Below, piece after piece: positions 18,607-26,836 of a DNA stretch of 64,000 bases. The notes under the pieces are model-generated. The model did not search any database. It saw only the letters and a program-made list of their open reading frames with translations, and was not told the DNA's origin. Origin of the DNA: Halomonas sp. S3-1-1 (lineage in GTDB: Bacteria; Pseudomonadota; Gammaproteobacteria; Pseudomonadales; Halomonadaceae); NCBI RefSeq assembly GCF_023757625.1, contig NZ_JALGBZ010000009.1, forward strand, positions 1 through 64,000. Direction: 5' to 3'. The first letter of the stretch is position 1; every line of letters begins with the position of its first letter. The position numbers and the translations under genes were made by a program.

Positions 18607-18734
18607 GCCTAACGCCCAATTAAGGGGTGAACAACTCCACCACCCAACTTAAAGCATTGTGCCATAAACACTAAAACTGAAGTAGAAGCAAAAGTGCCAA
18701 GCGTTGTGAATCCCTCTTAAATTGCTTGTTAGGC
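18607..18734 (-). other. attC site B, long Vibrio-type repeat (128 bp)
   Basis: R'' GCCTAAC (18734-18728) overlaps the stop codon of the HEPN-like gene; R' GTTAGGC is at 18613-18607. The internal sequence (AAGCAATTTAAGAGGG..., ...CCCCTTAATTGGGC) closely resembles the long VCR-like attC repeats of Vibrio chromosomal integrons. Confidence 0.92.
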
Positions 18735-19271
18735 ATCTTTTGCCGATTGGTACTCTTTAAGTTGAATTTCAACCTCACTTTGTAGCCAATTTTCAGTGAC
18801 CCCCATTTTTTCCCACACTTTCAAACTCAACTTTTCCACTGCGTGATCCGCAATTTGGAAAATACAAACCAGTTCCTGAAGCTCATTAATCATTTTTGTA
18901 CGACCTTCTGTATCTGACATATACATTGCATAATCATAGAAGAAGTCGTGTGCTAGCCAGTTGCGCTTTTTGAGAGTGAGTTCTAGATGTGTTACTAATT
19001 CATGAGGTAAGTCGACTTTTTGCTTAACTTGCCCCAAAAGACGACCAAATGTGTGGGAATTTAATCCGTCATATATTTCTAACCACTCTTCTTGACTTAA
19101 TACTGAATTGTCGACGACTTTATAACCCATAGCAAAGTTTACTAGGGCTTTTTCAGCACACTGTGCATTGAAGGAGGCTAATCCAAAAAAGGCAAAAACT
19201 TCTTTTTCGTCACGCAATTCTGGTTCTGGAATTGGCTTTAACTCACCAATATTTATATCACCAATTTTCAC
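18729..19271 (-). CDS. Cassette protein with HEPN-like RN-x3-H motif
   Basis: This 180-aa all-helical protein has no signal or membrane segment. Near its middle is LTLKKRNWLAHDFFYDYA, with Arg103, Asn104 and His108. This R-N-x3-H pattern at the start of a helix is the catalytic signature of HEPN ribonucleases (toxins and antiviral effectors). An upstream helix with QCAEKALVNFAMGY resembles the first HEPN helix. I propose the GTG at 19271, preceded by AAGGGG, as the start; the frame further upstream begins inside the previous attC. No separate antitoxin gene is visible in the cassette. HEPN assignment is from motif and helix pattern only; a non-nuclease helical protein is the alternative. Confidence 0.65.
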   Translation of the reverse strand: MKIGDINIGELKPIPEPELRDEKEVFAFFGLASFNAQCAEKALVNFAMGYKVVDNSVLSQEEWLEIYDGLNSHTFGRLLGQVKQKVDLPHELVTHLELTLKKRNWLAHDFFYDYAMYMSDTEGRTKMINELQELVCIFQIADHAVEKLSLKVWEKMGVTENWLQSEVEIQLKEYQSAKDA

Positions 19272-19285
19272 AACAACCCCTTGAT

Positions 19286-19371
19286 GCCTAACGCCGCTAA
19301 GCACGCGCGGTTATGGAATGGAGGCAAAGCCGCAATGCAGTAACCGTCGCCGTGTCTTGCATTGTTAGAGC
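19286..19371 (-). other. attC site A (86 bp)
   Basis: R'' GCTCTAAC (19371-19364, minus) contains the stop of the DUF6678-like gene; R' GTTAGGC is at 19292-19286. Internal arms include GACGGTTA and TAACCGCG. Confidence 0.85.
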
Positions 19372-19691
19372 CTCCGATAGCCAATCACTCGCACAGAGGT
19401 CTCGTAAACTTCAGTTTCAAATCCAATGTGACGGCAAATCTCTACAACCTCAGCCAAGGTTAGCCCTTCATCTTTAGCCCTCGGCTGCATTTCACACCAC
19501 TCTATAAATTTATGCTCACCTAGGCGGAAATGATAGGTCCAGTCGCCGTCCCAGCCATCCAGAGGATAAACAAAACCATTGGTGGCCTGAGTTTTCCAGT
19601 AGGGCGCCTCATGCCCATAGCCAGACATTATTTTCTGTAGCTCATTCCACTTGGTGTTATTGGCCAAGCCCACAAGTTGCTGACTCATCAT
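19365..19691 (-). CDS. DUF6678-like cassette protein
   Basis: This 108-aa soluble protein opens with NNTKWNELQKIM and contains PLDGWDGDWTYHFRLGEHKFIEWCEM, an arrangement I associate with DUF6678, a small family of unknown function. Two ATGs at 19691 and 19688 are possible. The ribosome-binding site is poor, as is common for integron cassettes whose first bases are fixed by the recombination site. It is the first cassette of the cluster in the direction of transcription. No enzyme motif is evident. Confidence 0.65.
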   Translation of the reverse strand: MMSQQLVGLANNTKWNELQKIMSGYGHEAPYWKTQATNGFVYPLDGWDGDWTYHFRLGEHKFIEWCEMQPRAKDEGLTLAEVVEICRHIGFETEVYETSVRVIGYRRL

Positions 19692-19721
19692 TAGCTCTAA
19701 CAGTGATTATATACCCGGCTG

Positions 19722-19761
19722 CATAACCTCAATGAACGTGCTGGCGCGTTCATTGAGGTTA
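19722..19761. repeat. Perfect 16-bp-arm inverted repeat at the cassette cluster edge
   Basis: ATAACCTCAATGAACG and its exact reverse complement enclose an 8-base loop. It sits 21 bases before the first cassette boundary (minus direction) and after the broken GNAT gene. There is no T-run. It could be a terminator, an insertion scar or a recombination hairpin. The rest of 19762-19883 holds no gene I can support. Confidence 0.85.
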
Positions 19762-19883
19762 TCTAGCCGCTCTCTTCAAATCTACCTCATTGATCCTATT
19801 GCTAGCAAAGAAAATTTTGGCTGCCTATCCAAAATTTGCGTGCCTTCTCGCTTTGGCTGTAGCACATGTGATTGGGGCTGCGA

Positions 19884-20549
19884 TCATCGTCCTATCTCCA
19901 TGTGTGTGCATGAAAGCCAGAGCGCTATTGAATAGCTGCGAAGCTGGCTCAGTAAGTGTTTGAGATGTGCACACGCTTCTGGCCACTCTCCCCTGCGCAG
20001 GCTATACATCACCGTGTCACGAATGGTGCCATCGCGACGCAGCTTGTGCCCGCGTATCACACCATCCTTTTTCGCGCCCAAACGCTCAATGGAACGTTGG
20101 CTTGCGTAGTTGAAGTTGTCGGTGCGCCAGCCCACCACGTAACAACCCAACGTATCGAACGCATGTGTTAACAGCAGCAGCTTGCAGGAGGTATTGATAT
20201 GGGTACGCTGCGCGCGTTTGGCATACCCGGTGTGGCCAATTTCCAATCGTTTTTCCTCAGGCAAGATATCGTGCTAACTGGTCGTGCCCAGCACGGTACC
20301 GCTGGCTTCATCTATAACGGCAAAAGCAAAACGGTGGCCTGCCTCACGGTCTTTCAAGGCAGTTTCAATAAAGCCGCGTGTTTCATCAGGTGAAGGCACC
20401 GGTGTGACGCGTAGATTCCATAACTCGCCATCGGCGGCTGCGGCGCGCAAGCCCACTTCGTGGTCGTGCGTTAGTGGCTCAAGTCTTACACCGTGCGCAG
20501 CAAGGATGACGTGGTTAACGTAAGTTATATCTTTCCAGTTCCCTGGCAG
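19884..20549 (-). pseudogene. GNAT acetyltransferase (RimJ/RimL type) with internal amber stop
   Basis: One continuous minus frame reads HGVRLEPLTHDHE, then LWNLRVTPVPSPDETRGFIE, RFAFAVIDEASGTVLGTTS, a TAG at 20265-20267, and continues in the same frame with HDILPEEKRLEIGHTGYAKR, INTSCKLLLLTHAFDTLG, NFNYASQRSIERLGAKKDG and TVMYSLRRGEWP. The family usually has Tyr where the TAG is, so a single base change explains it. No credible start codon is present at the 5' end, and the C-terminal tail after RGEWPEACAHLKHLL reads on past the normal end. It appears non-functional unless the stop is suppressed. Confidence 0.8.
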
Positions 20550-20577
20550 TGGGGAAAACGATTGGCCCTGATCTTAT

Positions 20578-20604
20578 TAAAGTTAACATCGAAATAGTCG
20601 ATAG
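20578..20604 (+). promoter_or_regulatory. Candidate sigma-28 (FliA) promoter
   Basis: TAAA at 20578-20581, exactly 15 bases, then GTCGATAG at 20597-20604. The FliA consensus is TAAA-N15-GCCGATAA, so the -10 matches 6 of 8. It is 29 bases upstream of the next start codon. Confidence 0.5.
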
Positions 20605-20632
20605 ATTCTATTAATAAAAAGAGGGCTCGGCC

Positions 20633-21565
20633 ATGAAGATCGGATTTTCCAACCTGATGATGATCAATACTCGCCGTGAGCCTTCAGCCGGGCCGATCGC
20701 GGCGCGGGTAACAGGCCAACCCCTGTCAGTGGCTGCTCTCAACACGGACGACCCTCAGACTAAACGGCTCAAGAAACAGAAAGAAGCGTTTGAAGCGCTG
20801 GCGTCGCTGCCAAGCCCCAAGGAATCGGCGATGCAGAATGCGTCGCAAAAGGTGGGCTTTTTGAAGCAGCGGTTGGAGTCGCTGAAAGCGATGATGCGCT
20901 TTGCCTCGCCGGAACAACTCAAGGCCATGGCCAGTGAACTCAAATCGATTGCCCGGGAGATGGGTGCGGCGGCGCGCCAGCTTAGCGGTGCCGGCGGTGG
21001 CGCAGGCGCCGGCCCCACCACGACGCCCACGGTCAACGCAGCCCAAAGCGGCCACGCCAGCGTATCGGTGCCGCTCGACGCAAACGCGCAAAGTGAGGTA
21101 AGCAGCGTCGAGAGCGATATCAACGCCGCCAACGCGACGCTCGAAAGCGCCGAGGCAACCACCACCGAGGAACCCACCAGCGACAGCGAGCAACTTGAAG
21201 CGCAGGAGCAGGAACGAAAGGAGTCGCTCGAGCCATCGGATGTGTTAACGCAGGCGCCCTCTTTCGCGCCGCCAGGCGCCGAACGTACCCCCACCATTAG
21301 CGCAAGCGAACACGCGCTACGCTCGATTCTGACCGATGCGAAAAAGGCGTTTCAGGAGGCGGTCAGCGAGCTAAAGATCTACCTGCACGAGGAGCAGAAA
21401 GAGGCACGCCGTGAACTCAAACAAGCTGAAGAAGAGATGGACAAGGTCGACCATTCGCTCGCCAAGGCAGAATCCCAGGCGCTCTACTCGACCCTGGGCC
21501 AGCTGCTGCCGACCTCGACAGCCAATGTAGCCACGGCCGCGGTCAGTATCGATATAAAGGTGTAG
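20633..21565 (+). CDS. Unknown coiled-coil protein, possibly flagellar regulon
   Basis: This 310-aa protein has no recognised domain, signal peptide or membrane helix. Residues 40-115 are helical and lysine/glutamate rich, with LKAMASELKSIAREMGAAARQL. A Gly/Ala/Thr/Ser-rich linker with many acidic residues covers about 118-215. A strong coiled coil follows at about 245-285 (EEQKEARRELKQAEEEMDKV). The extreme C-terminus ends in alternating hydrophobic residues (AAVSIDIKV). GAGGG lies 9 bases before the ATG. A sigma-28-like promoter suggests a motility link, loosely recalling FlxA-type proteins, but homology is not shown. Confidence 0.75.
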   Translation: MKIGFSNLMMINTRREPSAGPIAARVTGQPLSVAALNTDDPQTKRLKKQKEAFEALASLPSPKESAMQNASQKVGFLKQRLESLKAMMRFASPEQLKAMASELKSIAREMGAAARQLSGAGGGAGAGPTTTPTVNAAQSGHASVSVPLDANAQSEVSSVESDINAANATLESAEATTTEEPTSDSEQLEAQEQERKESLEPSDVLTQAPSFAPPGAERTPTISASEHALRSILTDAKKAFQEAVSELKIYLHEEQKEARRELKQAEEEMDKVDHSLAKAESQALYSTLGQLLPTSTANVATAAVSIDIKV

Positions 21566-21677
21566 CGACGCCATCGCGCATCAACGGCCACACCCCGAAG
21601 CGGGACGCTCTCACCGCACTCCGGGGTGTGGCCGTGCCGCTTAACGGCCTTGAAACCACCAGGACTTACTTACTGAT

Positions 21678-23519
21678 TCAGAAGCGCTTACCCAGACTCA
21701 AGAACAGCGCGCTGCTGCGGGCGTCGTCGACATCGACATTGGCACCGATCTGAGCGTCGATCCCACCGAGCGTCGCGCGAGCGCCTAAATCCAGCTCGAC
21801 GTAGTCGCGGTCAAGATCGAGCCGGGGTACGCGGTAATCGCCTAGCTGCGGCAGGGTTTGCAGGGTGGCGCTGGCGCCATCGCTCTTTTCGAATTCGCGG
21901 TTGTAGCTGAGCTGCAGGTAGGGGTTGAACGTCGGCCCGTCGCGTCGGATCTGCCAGCCCAACCGGCCCACCAGTGAGTCGACATCCCGGTCGGGATAGG
22001 TAAGCGCCGTCGAGGAGCGCGCGGTTTCATCAAAGCCGTCGAGCTCGACGCGCTGCCAGGTGAGCCCGGCGATGGGGCCGGTTTTTACATCGCTTCCGGC
22101 AATGGAAAAGGCGCTCACATCGACGCCGGCGTTCAGCGCCGCCGTCAAATTTTCACCCTGCGTAGACCCGCTGTGGCGTCGAGTGGCGCTGCCCAGTTGA
22201 ACGTCGCGGTCGATATCGACATCGAGCCAGGAGTAGCTCAGCTGGGCGTTGGCCCAGGCGCTGTCGGTGTACCAGCCGGTAAACAGCCCAAGCGTCGTGT
22301 CCTGGCGCTGAAAGCTTCCGCGGCCGCCGCCAAAGTCGGCGTCCTGATCGCCGTAGCCTGCGAACCCGCCCATCACCCAGCCGTTTTGATACCAGTCCAC
22401 GCCCAAAAGCCCCGAGGGCATGTTGGCATCATACAGATCGCTCGAATCAGGCTGCTGGCGCTCGGCACGAAGATCGCCCCACCAGCGCAAGCCGTTATCC
22501 AGCGGTACGGCATTCAAGTGCTCGGCTACACGATTGGCGCGGGTTCGCCCGCTAATCACCGCCGAGTGAGTCACCAGCTGCTGCAATTGCGGCGCCTCAA
22601 GCATCGACACCACGACCTCGCCGATGATGCGATGGGTGGCGGGCGTGGGGTGAACCTCGTCGGCGAACATGTAGCGCTCACCGGCCTCCGGTGCTACCAG
22701 CGTACCAGGATTACAAAGCGGCAGCGCCTGGGTACAGGCGGACTCCGTAATGTTGGTAAAACCATAGCGGCCGGGCTCCGCGGCGACCTCCTGAAGAAGC
22801 GAGAAGGTATCGACGGGTATGACATCGACCCCGCTGGCCGCCACCGCTGCGTAGAGCGTTTCGTTGTACTGATCGGCAAGCGCGGTGGCACCGGCGCGGG
22901 TGGCCGGGTCGCCGTTGAAGCGTGGCGTCAGCCCGAAATCGGGAATATTGAACAGCAGCACGTGCTGCGCGCCGGCGTTTTCGAGCGCGGCAGCGGCCTG
23001 GGCGGTGCCCACGGCGGCATCACGTATGATGCTGACCGCATCGCCCCCGGCGCTCACCGCGAACAGGTCATTGGCGCCGGCCCAAACGGCGTAAAGCGTA
23101 TCGCCGTCGGCGACGCCGCCGGTCGCCTGTAGATAGCTCGCGACCTGGTCGCTCAGCGGCGGCGCTGCGCCGAACAGAACGCTCGAAGGCGCCGTTACTC
23201 GAGCGCCGCCCGCGGCGTAGTTGTTACCCCCGGCGCTACTGGGAGCGGCATTGCCGCCAAAGTGGCCTGCGACACGCTCGGCCCACACCGGCCCTGGGTT
23301 GACGGTAAAGCGCCCGACGAAATCACGCTGGCCAGGCGGCAGCGACAGCAGTCGCGCGATGGGTTCACGGTAGTAGCCGCTGTCGGTCAGGCTATCGCCA
23401 AAAAAGACGGTATCGTTGAAGGACTCATCGAACGTCGTGGCGGCAAGCGCCGAGAGCGGCAACGCATTGACGGCGACGAGAATACTCAGCGCCAGGCGCC
23501 GGTAGCGAAACGTTGGCAT
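21678..23519 (-). CDS. estA: Autotransporter GDSL esterase (EstA)
   Basis: This 613-aa protein begins with a Sec signal peptide (cleavage near ALAATTF, about residue 27). The GDSL lipase passenger has the nucleophile Ser43 in FFGDSLTDSG, then GGNNYAAGGARV and WAGANDLF (block III) and FADEVHPTPATH (catalytic Asp/His). From about residue 330 an autotransporter beta-domain runs to the terminal Phe, as expected for an outer-membrane barrel. EstA-type enzymes display esterase activity at the cell surface and affect rhamnolipid production and motility in Pseudomonas. It is a single gene; its 5' leader on the minus strand contains short TTGCAG/TTACAG repeats. Confidence 0.92.
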   Translation of the reverse strand: MPTFRYRRLALSILVAVNALPLSALAATTFDESFNDTVFFGDSLTDSGYYREPIARLLSLPPGQRDFVGRFTVNPGPVWAERVAGHFGGNAAPSSAGGNNYAAGGARVTAPSSVLFGAAPPLSDQVASYLQATGGVADGDTLYAVWAGANDLFAVSAGGDAVSIIRDAAVGTAQAAAALENAGAQHVLLFNIPDFGLTPRFNGDPATRAGATALADQYNETLYAAVAASGVDVIPVDTFSLLQEVAAEPGRYGFTNITESACTQALPLCNPGTLVAPEAGERYMFADEVHPTPATHRIIGEVVVSMLEAPQLQQLVTHSAVISGRTRANRVAEHLNAVPLDNGLRWWGDLRAERQQPDSSDLYDANMPSGLLGVDWYQNGWVMGGFAGYGDQDADFGGGRGSFQRQDTTLGLFTGWYTDSAWANAQLSYSWLDVDIDRDVQLGSATRRHSGSTQGENLTAALNAGVDVSAFSIAGSDVKTGPIAGLTWQRVELDGFDETARSSTALTYPDRDVDSLVGRLGWQIRRDGPTFNPYLQLSYNREFEKSDGASATLQTLPQLGDYRVPRLDLDRDYVELDLGARATLGGIDAQIGANVDVDDARSSALFLSLGKRF

Positions 23520-23713
23520 GACAGTGATCCCTGATGGCTGTTGTTATAGATTGCAGTTTGCAGATTACAGGTTGTAGTTCGCTGAGCGATCGCCGACGGG
23601 AGCTTTAGGCAGCGAGTAACGTTTAGCGATGTCTGATGTTATGGCACAGCGCCCTGCCCGCTGCAAGAAGGTCTGCAGTCGATCAGCAGGGCGGGATTTC
23701 GCCCGCTTCACAT

Positions 23714-23752
23714 AAAAAAACCGCCGACGCGAAATCACGTCGGCGGTTTTTA
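23714..23752. terminator. Bidirectional terminator, amidohydrolase operon end
   Basis: AAAACCGCCGACG and CGTCGGCGGTTTTT arms around an 8-base loop have A-runs and T-runs on both sides. It ends the minus-strand TRAP/amidohydrolase operon. Confidence 0.9.
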
Positions 23753-23767
23753 AAACCTACGGCGGTT

Positions 23768-24994
23768 TTAAAGCGCGTTCTTGTACGCCACGCCCGCTTT
23801 CATGATCATCAAAAGCTGCTCGTCGGGCTTGGTGAGCACGGTGATATCGTCCAGCGGATTGTCCTTGAGGATGATGACATCGCCGCGGGCGCCGGGAATG
23901 ATTTCGCCGAAATCGCCTACACAGCCGTAGGCATCCGCGGCGTGGCTGGTCGCGGCGCGGATCAGCTCGTCGGCGGGCACCACGTCCTTGCGCAGATTGA
24001 ACTCATTGAGCTGATGGACCTGCATGCGCCCGAGCAGGTCGGAGCCGTAAAGCATCTTCACGCCGTGCTCCTGAGCCATTTCCAGCGCCTTGCCGCCGGC
24101 CTCGAGCACTTCGAACACCTTGCGCTGAAGCTCCTCGGCCATGCCCGCCTCGACCCCTTCGCGCGCCAGCGCATCGTAGGTGCTCAGCGTCGGCGTCAGG
24201 TAGGCGTCGTGTTCGAGGAACAGACGGCAGCTCTCTTCGTCCATCAGGTTGCCGTGCTCGATGGTTTTCACGCCGCGCGGAATCAGCCGGTTGATAGCGC
24301 GCGCCGTATAGGCGTGGGCCATGGTGTGGATGTTGGCAGCGGTGGCTTCCTCGACGATGGCGTCGATCTCTTCCAGCGAGAACTGGGTGCTGTCGATACG
24401 GTCGGTGGGTGAAGCGACGCCGCCCGAGGCCATGATTTTGATCTGCGTGGCGCCCTTGCGGATCTCGTCGCGGGCGGCCTGGCGTACTTCACTCACGCCA
24501 TCACACACGCGGCCAAGGCCGGCGCAGCAAAAGCAGCCTTCGAACGTTTGCTGTCCCGGCCCGCGCATATCGCCGTGGCCACCGGTTTGGGAGAGCGCGC
24601 GACCGGCGTACATGATCCGAGGGCCGGGAAGCGCGCCTTCGTCCACCGCACGGGCCAGGCCGTAGTCTGCCCCGCCGGCGTCGCGCACGGTGGTGAAGCC
24701 GCGCATCAACATGGCTTCAAGCAGCTCCGAGGACTTGGCGCCCACGTAGAACGGCGACAGCGTCCCCAGCAGTGCAAAGTTGGGCGTGATCGCGGTGACG
24801 TGGACGTGAGAATCCACGAGCCCGGGCATCAGGTAATGCCCTTTGACGTCGATCACCTGATCATCGCTGCCCTCGAGCGGGGTGGCGCTGACCGCGTCGA
24901 TACGGCCCTCCTTGATACGCACTTCGTGGTTCGCCAGTACCTGACCGCTGCGCGAGTCGATGACGTTGGCGTTGATGAAACGAATAGTGGACAT
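23768..24994 (-). CDS. Metal-dependent amidohydrolase (imidazolonepropionase/prolidase-like)
   Basis: This 408-aa cytoplasmic amidohydrolase has the first metal site in GLVDSHVHV, a probable carboxylated lysine in GATQIKIMASGG, His ligands in HTMAHAYT and TIEHGNLMDEES, and the late Asp in LYGSDLLGRM. The N-terminal IRFINANVIDSRSGQVL is the usual small beta domain. This subfamily includes enzymes acting on Xaa-Pro or N-acyl amino-acid dipeptides, but the substrate is not readable. AAGGAG precedes the ATG at 24994. It is the last gene of the TRAP operon, so it likely processes the imported compound. Confidence 0.85.
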   Translation of the reverse strand: MSTIRFINANVIDSRSGQVLANHEVRIKEGRIDAVSATPLEGSDDQVIDVKGHYLMPGLVDSHVHVTAITPNFALLGTLSPFYVGAKSSELLEAMLMRGFTTVRDAGGADYGLARAVDEGALPGPRIMYAGRALSQTGGHGDMRGPGQQTFEGCFCCAGLGRVCDGVSEVRQAARDEIRKGATQIKIMASGGVASPTDRIDSTQFSLEEIDAIVEEATAANIHTMAHAYTARAINRLIPRGVKTIEHGNLMDEESCRLFLEHDAYLTPTLSTYDALAREGVEAGMAEELQRKVFEVLEAGGKALEMAQEHGVKMLYGSDLLGRMQVHQLNEFNLRKDVVPADELIRAATSHAADAYGCVGDFGEIIPGARGDVIILKDNPLDDITVLTKPDEQLLMIMKAGVAYKNAL

Positions 24995-25017
24995 GGGTGC
25001 TCCTTGGAGTGAAGACG

Positions 25018-26325
25018 TCAAAACATTTTCTGCGGAAGATAGAGAGAAAGCGCGGGGATCAGCACGATGAGCAGCAGCGCGACGATGTCCATGAGAATGA
25101 ACCAGCTCACGCCCTTGAAGACCTCGTTCAAGCTGACGCTATTACCCAGCGAGCCCTTAATCACGTAGACGTTAAGCCCGATGGGCGGCGTGACCAGCCC
25201 GACTTCCAGAAGCTTGACGACGATGATGCCGAACCAGACCAGGTTGAGATCCGCGCCTTCCACCAGGGGCAGAATCAGCGGCAGGGTCAACAGCAGCAGA
25301 CCGATCGAGTCGATGAACATGCCAAGAATCAGGTAGATCAGCGCGACCGCCAGAATGATCCACCAGGTCTCGGTGCTCACGCCCAGAATCAGCTCGGAAA
25401 ACGCCGAGGGCACGCCGCTCATCGCCAGGAAACGGGTGAAAAAAAGCGAGCCGATAAGAATGATGAAGATGCTGGCGGTGCTCACCGCCGTTTGCGTCAC
25501 CGCCTCGCGCACGGCGGCAACGGTGAGCGTGCGTCGTGCCAGCGCAATGACCGCCGCAATGGTCGTTCCCACGGCACCGGCTTCCGTCGGCGAGAAGATA
25601 CCGGTGAAGATACCGCCGAGCACCAGAGCGATCAGAAGCGGCAGCGGCCAGATGTTCTTGAACGCGTCCCATTTCTCGCTCCAGCTCGAGCGCACGTTGG
25701 CGTCTCCCGCCAGACTCGGGTTGAGCTTTGTACGCACCATGATCATGACGATGTAGAGAAGCGCCGACAGCACGCCGGGCAGAAAGCCCGCCATGAAAAG
25801 CTGACCCACGGAGACCTGGGCGTATACCCCGTAGAGCACCAGCAGTACGCTGGGCGGAATGAGCGAACCCAGCGTACCCGACGCAGCCACGGTGCCGGTG
25901 GCCAGGCCCTTGTCGTAGTTGTGCTTGAGCATTTCCGGCACGGCGATGCGCGACATGGCCGCCGAGGTGGCCACGCTCGAGCCCGACGCGGCGGCGAAAA
26001 ACGCCGAGGCCATGACGCTGGACACCGCAAGCCCGCCAGGAAGGCGCGCCAGATAAAGCCGCATCGCCTGAAAGAGCCCTTGGGTCATGTTGGTGGTCGT
26101 GCACAGATAGCCCATGAACAAAAACATGGGGGCAGCGGTTAGCTCCCAGGTGCCGGCAAAATCGAACGGCGTGGCAGAAATCATGCCCCAGGCCACGCGC
26201 ATGCTGGTCATCTCGCCGATACCGAGAATCGATACAAGTCCCAACGCGATGCCGATAGGCACGCGCAGGGCGATCAGGGCCAAAGCGATGGCAATGCCTG
26301 CCACGCCTATCTCAATATTACTCAT
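25018..26325 (-). CDS. TRAP transporter large permease (DctM family)
   Basis: This 435-aa inner-membrane protein has about 12 hydrophobic helices. DctM features include IPVAEMLKHN-like and GTLGSLIPPSVLLVLYG segments, SPTEAGAVGTTIA, and GLVTPPIGLNVYVIKG near the C-terminus. It forms the transport channel of a Na+-driven TRAP system with the small permease upstream. The 10-base spacing to that gene and 23 bases to the amidohydrolase indicate one operon. Confidence 0.92.
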   Translation of the reverse strand: MSNIEIGVAGIAIALALIALRVPIGIALGLVSILGIGEMTSMRVAWGMISATPFDFAGTWELTAAPMFLFMGYLCTTTNMTQGLFQAMRLYLARLPGGLAVSSVMASAFFAAASGSSVATSAAMSRIAVPEMLKHNYDKGLATGTVAASGTLGSLIPPSVLLVLYGVYAQVSVGQLFMAGFLPGVLSALLYIVMIMVRTKLNPSLAGDANVRSSWSEKWDAFKNIWPLPLLIALVLGGIFTGIFSPTEAGAVGTTIAAVIALARRTLTVAAVREAVTQTAVSTASIFIILIGSLFFTRFLAMSGVPSAFSELILGVSTETWWIILAVALIYLILGMFIDSIGLLLLTLPLILPLVEGADLNLVWFGIIVVKLLEVGLVTPPIGLNVYVIKGSLGNSVSLNEVFKGVSWFILMDIVALLLIVLIPALSLYLPQKMF

Positions 26326-26335
26326 GGAGTTGCTC

Positions 26336-26836
26336 CTACAGGGCTTGGCGCAGTCGCACTGCCTTGATCATGTTGGCGAGAATGGCCAGGCACATGGCGG
26401 CGAAGCCGGCCGGCAGCGCCCAGCGGCTGGGCCACAGGTAGAACGTGAAGTTGGCCATGGCCGTTTCCTGGCGCAGCGTGGCCCGCAGGGCGTCCAGATA
26501 GCTCTGATAGCAAAGCATGCCGAAGTAGATCAGCCCTAACGAACCCGCAAAAAGATAAAACGCCAGCTGCACTCCCGCGGGAAGGCGCCCCACGACGACA
26601 TCGACACTGATGTGCTCGCGCTGGAGCTCGACGTAGGCAATCGGCAGAAAGACCACCGCGACCATGTAATAGAACGAGACAAACTCGAGGGTGCCGGTGA
26701 AGGACTTACCGAAGAAAAAGCGTAGCGCCACGTCCAAAGAAACGTGAAGCGCCATCAGGATCAGAAACAGCGCGGCCAGTACCAGCGCACTCTTGGCGAC
26801 CCATTGGCTCAAGGATTCAACGATGCGCGCGATCAT
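26336..26836 (-). CDS. TRAP transporter small permease (DctQ family)
   Basis: This 166-aa protein has four hydrophobic segments. DctQ-like features are LDVALRFFFGKSFTGTLEF and PIAYVELQREHISVDVVVGRLP. The start at 26836 is chosen because its ATG overlaps the tetR stop as ATGA. The frame extends further upstream but only within tetR. It partners the large permease directly downstream. Confidence 0.9.
   Translation of the reverse strand: MIARIVESLSQWVAKSALVLAALFLILMALHVSLDVALRFFFGKSFTGTLEFVSFYYMVAVVFLPIAYVELQREHISVDVVVGRLPAGVQLAFYLFAGSLGLIYFGMLCYQSYLDALRATLRQETAMANFTFYLWPSRWALPAGFAAMCLAILANMIKAVRLRQAL

Larger units (their letters stand above)
16661..19701 (-). mobile_element. Cluster of attC sites lacking an integron integrase (CALIN)
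   Basis: Four minus-oriented attC sites each follow a single gene: DUF6678-like at 19365, HEPN-like at 18729, LysE-type at 17960 and the unknown 300-aa gene at 16925. For every cassette, the 7-base start box is the exact complement of its own attC R'' box: GTTAGAGC/GCTCTAAC, GTTAGGC/GCCTAAC twice, and GTTAAAT/ATTTAAC. That is what excision and integration of circular cassettes produces. The block is more AT-rich than its neighbours and codon use differs. No integrase or attI is visible in the window. Cassette starts are at about 19700, 19292, 18613 and 17865. Confidence 0.88.

Noticed and set aside
19732..19935. 67-aa plus-strand ORF at the cassette edge
   Set aside because: It begins inside the hairpin, lacks a ribosome-binding site and has a random-looking composition.
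24997..26142. Long plus-strand open frame opposite the TRAP permease gene
   Set aside because: It is antisense to dctM, has an unnatural Arg/His/Gln-rich composition and no ribosome-binding site; it is a high-GC shadow frame.
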